The position numbers were made by a program, and so were the translations under genes. Source: VGOB01 sp034435315 (GTDB lineage Bacteria > Chloroflexota > Anaerolineae > UBA4142). Taken from it: 8,656 bases of DNA. The notes below the pieces were generated by a model. The model did not search any database. It worked only from the letters and a program-made list of their open reading frames with translations, and was not told where the DNA came from. Of this stretch, positions 6,001 to 8,656 are shown one piece after another. Positions within the stretch are counted from its first letter, which is position 1, and every line of letters begins with the position of its first letter. Where the stretch lies: contig DAOTYB010000176.1 in NCBI GenBank assembly GCA_034435315.1, positions 1 to 8,656 on the forward strand. The letters run 5' to 3'.

Positions 6001-6671
6001 GCAGTAGGGCACAATTCTTGCAGGGGACATTCGTCACAACGCGGTGCGCGTTTGCGGCAGACGTTTTTTCCCAGCGCGACGAACAGGGCGTGATACTGGT
6101 TGAACATTTTTTCATCGCGCGGCAGATGGCTCATAAACAGAGTTTGCAATTCATCATACGCGGCATTTTCGCGCGCGAGCCCAAGACGCGCCATAATCCG
6201 CCGCGTGTACGCATCCACCACAAAGATCGGCTGATGCGCGGCGTAGAGGATGATCGAATCCGCCGTTTCGGGTCCGATGCCATACACGTCCAAAAGTTCC
6301 GCGCGGAGACGTGCAGTATCGAGACAGAACAGGTGTTCTAATTTGCCATGATGCGCCGTGAACAAAAAGTGTGTGAACGCTTTGAGTTTTTTCGCTTTGA
6401 GATTGAAATACCCGGCGGGACGAATCAGTCGCGCGAGGCGCGCGGTGGGCGCGCGGTGCAACGCTCTGGGAGTGAGCAAGCGCGCGCGCCGCAGGTTTGC
6501 CAGCGCGCGCTCGACGTTGGTCCACGCGGTATTCTGCGTCAGAATCGCGCCGACGATGATTTCGAACGCGCCGCCGGAACTGTGGGGCCACCAGTGTTGT
6601 GGTCCAAAGTGCGCGTCGAGGCGCTGATAAATTTCCTGCAGGCGTGTGGCAATGTCGTCGCGCGCGTTCAT
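5964..6671 (-). CDS. Endonuclease III-like HhH-GPD DNA glycosylase with [4Fe-4S] cluster
   Basis: A 235-aa base-excision-repair glycosylase. The N-terminal domain includes AFEIIVGAILTQNTAW (35-50), typical of the Nth/MutY superfamily. The helix-hairpin-helix is VYGIGPETADSI (129-140), followed by FVVDAYTRR with catalytic Asp153. The Lys that bifunctional endonuclease III uses for its lyase step is Glu135 here, so a monofunctional glycosylase like the MagIII/MpgII 3-methyladenine or mismatch branch is more likely than true Nth (family knowledge plus inference). Four cysteines C205, C212, C215, C221 match the C-x6-C-x2-C-x5-C iron-sulfur loop. The last dozen residues (TADDRRRTTADKF) are encoded by an encroaching simple repeat. 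The ATG at 6671 lies 3 nt after the phosphodiesterase stop with a GGGAAG SD inside that gene, so the two are co-transcribed and probably coupled. Confidence 0.9.
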   Translation of the reverse strand: MNARDDIATRLQEIYQRLDAHFGPQHWWPHSSGGAFEIIVGAILTQNTAWTNVERALANLRRARLLTPRALHRAPTARLARLIRPAGYFNLKAKKLKAFTHFLFTAHHGKLEHLFCLDTARLRAELLDVYGIGPETADSIILYAAHQPIFVVDAYTRRIMARLGLARENAAYDELQTLFMSHLPRDEKMFNQYHALFVALGKNVCRKRAPRCDECPLQELCPTADDRRRTTADKF

Positions 6672-6674
6672 GCG

Positions 6675-7601
6675 TTATCTTCCCAGCACGCGTTTGAGTT
6701 CATCGGGGCGATCCGTGGTGATGGCATCCACACCCCACTGCGCGAGTCGCGTCATATCAAAAGTGTTATTCACTGTCCATACACCGATCTTGATGCCGCG
6801 CGCGTGTACCGCTTGCACCAGCGCTTCGGTCACCGGCACGTACGTGGGCATAAAATAGTCCGCGCCGGTAGCGTCGAGCGCCTCTTGAACGATGCGTTCG
6901 ACGTTGTTGCCGCGCGCGCTAAACCAGTCGGCGCGCACGAGCGCGCCGGTTTTCAGTCGCGGTTCGATCTGTTTGATTTCTTTAAGCGTCGGAAAATCGA
7001 ACGAGATGATGATGACATCGCTTACCATTCCGCGTGCTTGAATCAAGTCCACCACCAGGCGTTCGATACCGGGATAGCGTTGTCCTCTGGCGTTCACCTT
7101 GATTTCGACTTGAATGACGGTTTTGCCTTTCACCAAATCGAGTAACTCGCCGAGCGTGGGAATCGTTTGCGCGGCATAACCGCCGGAAAATTTTGCCGCC
7201 GCGTTGAGTTGCTTGAGTTCTGCCAGCGTCAGATCGCTGATGTAACCTCTGCCGTTCGTCGTGCGCGACACTTCGGCATCGTGCATCACGATAACGTGCC
7301 CGTCTTTGCTGAGATGCACGTCGCACTCGAGCATATCCGCGCCGAGTTGGAGCGCGTGCGCGAACGCGCCGAGTGTGTTTTCGGGGGCGAGTGCCGCACC
7401 GCCGCGATGCGCGACGATGAGTGGTTTGGGCGCGCGGCGGGGTGTCGTACTCGGGGGTACGGCAGTCGCGATGGGAGTGAGTGCAGGCGCGACAAGCGTG
7501 CTGGTGGGTGGGGTGGGCTGGGGAGTCATCGTTGCGCCGGGAGTGAGCGGCGCGCTGCAAGCAATAAGCAGGAAAAGCGGGAGCCAGAAAAATTTTCTCA
7601 T
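6675..7601 (-). CDS. Glycerophosphodiester phosphodiesterase, secreted lipoprotein
   Basis: A 308-aa GDPD-family enzyme that hydrolyses glycerophosphodiesters to glycerol-3-phosphate and an alcohol. The signal peptide MRKFFWLPLFLLIAC carries a lipobox (LIA-C15), so it should be a lipid-anchored protein facing outside the membrane. A Pro/Thr-rich spacer (about 20-58) leads to the TIM-barrel domain: VAHRGG (H65, R66), APENT (E74, N75), LECDVH (E92, D94) and VIVMHD (H107), then VIQVEIK and a C-terminal GVWTVNN and AITTDRPDEL. These are the general acid/base histidines and metal ligands of the family. The ATG at 7601 follows AAAGGA; an alternative TTG at 7604 is directly in front. It is the first gene behind a good promoter and is followed 3 nt later by the glycosylase gene. 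Confidence 0.93.
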   Translation of the reverse strand: MRKFFWLPLFLLIACSAPLTPGATMTPQPTPPTSTLVAPALTPIATAVPPSTTPRRAPKPLIVAHRGGAALAPENTLGAFAHALQLGADMLECDVHLSKDGHVIVMHDAEVSRTTNGRGYISDLTLAELKQLNAAAKFSGGYAAQTIPTLGELLDLVKGKTVIQVEIKVNARGQRYPGIERLVVDLIQARGMVSDVIIISFDFPTLKEIKQIEPRLKTGALVRADWFSARGNNVERIVQEALDATGADYFMPTYVPVTEALVQAVHARGIKIGVWTVNNTFDMTRLAQWGVDAITTDRPDELKRVLGR

Positions 7602-7630
7602 CAATGTCCTTTCGGAGGCGGTTTGAAATT

Positions 7631-7659
7631 ATTCTATCGCGAGTGGTTGAGAGTGTCAA
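7631..7659 (-). promoter_or_regulatory. Sigma70-like promoter for the phosphodiesterase-glycosylase operon
   Basis: On the minus strand a perfect TTGACA (7659-7654) is followed after exactly 17 bp by TAGAAT (7636-7631), one mismatch from TATAAT. The predicted start near 7624 gives a leader of about 23 nt to the ATG at 7601. As no other minus promoter is evident down to 3115, it may also feed the downstream three-gene cluster by read-through. Confidence 0.7.
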
Positions 7660-7683
7660 AGTGTGAATATTACCAATCCCCTA

Positions 7684-7712
7684 TTGCATCTTACTGCAAG
7701 CGGTGTTATAAT
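7684..7712 (+). promoter_or_regulatory. Divergent promoter for the DUF4013-like gene
   Basis: TTGCAT (7684-7689) and a perfect TATAAT (7707-7712) are separated by 17 bp. Predicted start near 7719, leader about 29 nt. The -35 box lies 24 bp from the -35 box of the minus-strand promoter, so a regulator binding between them could affect both directions. A strong SD, AAGGAGG (7734-7740), precedes the ATG at 7748. Confidence 0.6.
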
Positions 7713-7747
7713 TCGGGCAACAATTCAAACCCTAAGGAGGGAAAGAA

Positions 7748-8413
7748 ATGGACATTGGCAAATCGTTTACGTACGTCTTTGATGACCCGAATTGGATCAT
7801 GAAAGTGCTCATCGGAGGCGTGGTGAGTATGATTCCGATTGTGAACTTTGCGGCGTTCGGCTATATGGTCACTACGCTGAAGAATGTAGCAGAGGGACAG
7901 TCTCAGCCCCTACCCGAGTGGAGCAATTTTGGTGACCACTTTATGAAGGGCTTGTACGTCTTTGTAGGTGTTCTTATATACTTGGCGCCTGTCCTTCTGC
8001 TGTACTGCTGTATGATTTTGATTAGCGCAGTGCTCCCTGCTGCAAGTGGCGGTGGTGATGCCGGTGGCGCATTGGCGACTCTTGCTGGTCTCCTCGGTAT
8101 GTGTTTGATGTGCTTGATATTGCTCTTCGTTCTTGTTATCGCTGTCATGTTCCCTGCCGCCTTGATACGCTATGCAGTCAGCAATCAACTCTCGGTCTTT
8201 TGGGATTTTCGTGGCAACTTTGACCTTGTCCGTGCGAATCTAGCGAACTATATCATCGCGCTGTTGATTGCCTGGGTCGCCGGGTTCGTCGCTGGCTTTG
8301 GTGTGATCCTTTGCGTGATCGGCGTGATCTTCACGACGTTCTGGGCATACTTGGTCAGCGCGCACGTGTTCGGTCAATTCTGGCGCACCAGCCAGGGTGT
8401 GGTAAGCGTCTGA
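7748..8413 (+). CDS. DUF4013-like integral membrane protein
   Basis: A 221-aa membrane protein. The N-terminal MDIGKSFTYVFDDPNWIMKVLIGG, the GYMV..L motif after the first hydrophobic span, a central polar AEGQSQPLPEWSNFGDHFMKGL, and later NFDLVRANLANYI fit the DUF4013 family, whose function is unknown (family call from recognition of these motifs). Hydrophobic spans lie at about 18-43, 68-96, 107-141 and 167-205; the last two are long enough to hold two helices each. The third span contains a Gly/Ala-rich loop (ASGGGDAGGALA) before it. There is no signal peptide beyond the first span. It has its own promoter, a strong SD (AAGGAGG, 7 nt before ATG) and its own terminator, so it is monocistronic. 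Codon use looks less GC-heavy than in neighbouring genes. Confidence 0.85.
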   Translation: MDIGKSFTYVFDDPNWIMKVLIGGVVSMIPIVNFAAFGYMVTTLKNVAEGQSQPLPEWSNFGDHFMKGLYVFVGVLIYLAPVLLLYCCMILISAVLPAASGGGDAGGALATLAGLLGMCLMCLILLFVLVIAVMFPAALIRYAVSNQLSVFWDFRGNFDLVRANLANYIIALLIAWVAGFVAGFGVILCVIGVIFTTFWAYLVSAHVFGQFWRTSQGVVSV

Positions 8414-8441
8414 GGTCGTAGAATAATCGAATCACGATTTA

Positions 8442-8482
8442 ACAAAGGGACAATCTCGATGGGTTGTCCCTTTGTCATTTTA
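8442..8482 (+). terminator. Intrinsic terminator after the DUF4013-like gene
   Basis: A perfect 12-bp stem ACAAAGGGACAA (8442-8453) / TTGTCCCTTTGT (8464-8475) with a 10-nt loop is followed by CATTTTAT. It starts 28 nt after the stop codon. The U tract is short and begins one base after the stem, but the stem is strong. Confidence 0.75.
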
Positions 8483-8495
8483 TCTGTACGTAACT

Positions 8496-8560
8496 GCTCA
8501 GCCCCGGGCTCGCTCGCTATTGGTTAGAAACTGACGACTAACGCAAGCCAATGGCTGAGC
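8496..8560. repeat. Nested interrupted inverted repeat (possible structured RNA or MITE end)
   Basis: Outer arms GCTCAGCC (8496-8503) and GGCTGAGC (8553-8560) are perfect. Inside, ATTGG (8519-8523) pairs with CCAAT (8548-8552), and GTTAG (8523-8527) with CTAAC (8538-8542). The right arm is continuous through CCAATGGCTGAGC, while the left has a 15-nt insertion. The total pairing is notable for a 65-nt intergenic stretch. It lies between the terminator and the terminal palindrome, and I cannot assign a function. Confidence 0.45.
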
Positions 8561-8595
8561 CTGAATTTCGCCGTCGTGTCCCGGGAACAACCCCA

Positions 8596-8656
8596 CTCAT
8601 CCCCCTGCCCCCTTCTCTCCCCGCATAGCGGGGAGAGAAGGGGGCAGGGGGATGAG
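8596..8656. repeat. GC-rich dispersed palindrome, copy 2 (29-bp perfect arms)
   Basis: Positions 8596-8624 and 8628-8656 are exact reverse complements around the loop ATA. The arms run from CTCATCCCCCTG to CTCTCCCCGC. The flank before it (CCCGGGAACAACCCC, 8580-8594) is nearly the reverse complement of the flank after copy 1 (GGGGTTGTCCCG near 679-691). The repeat may continue beyond the window. With copy 1 it brackets most of the window in inverted orientation. Confidence 0.85.

Noticed and set aside
7167..7802. A 211-aa + strand open frame
   Set aside because: Antisense to the phosphodiesterase, and it runs through both divergent promoters and the SD of the next gene.

Overview
The window is a GC-rich bacterial chromosomal segment with many GCGC/CGCG words, standard stop codons, Shine-Dalgarno (SD) starts and sigma70-like promoters. 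The gene content fits an environmental Chloroflexota/Anaerolineae-type genome: an AbrB protein with an ERDRRI-type tail, a DUF4013-type membrane protein, a cobaltochelatase-like ChlI/ChlD gene, and dispersed GC-rich palindromes. That taxon is an inference from style, not from a marker gene.

Layout. Positions 1-92 hold a dispersed inverted repeat. Positions 266-542 hold an AbrB/MazE-type antitoxin gene broken by a one-base frameshift, behind a recognisable promoter. Two strong palindromes (581-617 and 630-666) separate it from a chelatase ATPase locus on the + strand (803-2865). The first part of that locus is a complete AAA+ ChlI/BchI-like protein. The second is the linker and VWA domain of a ChlD-like protein in the -1 frame. 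The join is an A9 run containing the heptamer A AAA AAG. This is the most interesting feature here: one gene could make both the 362-aa small and the 687-aa medium chelatase subunit by -1 frameshifting or transcriptional slippage.

Downstream (2866-3093) is a non-coding segment with two DnaA-box-like sites one helical turn apart and a perfect 16-bp parS centromere site (3061-3076), then a hairpin terminator at 3094-3118. This hints at an origin-proximal position.

Five minus-strand genes follow. Reading in the direction of transcription they are a glycerophosphodiester phosphodiesterase lipoprotein (7601-6675), an endonuclease III-like DNA glycosylase (6671-5964), then after about 180 bp of patchwork low-complexity repeats two unrecognised proteins (5783-4716 and 4712-4329) and a zinc MDR dehydrogenase (4326-3115). 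The last three genes are 2-3 nt apart, and the two unknown ones lie in one reading frame split by a single UGA. A good minus promoter (7631-7659) drives the phosphodiesterase. A divergent promoter (7684-7712) drives a DUF4013-like membrane protein (7748-8413) on the + strand, which ends in a strong terminator. The right end carries a structured inverted repeat and a 29-bp-arm palindrome related, in opposite orientation, to the one near 630-690.
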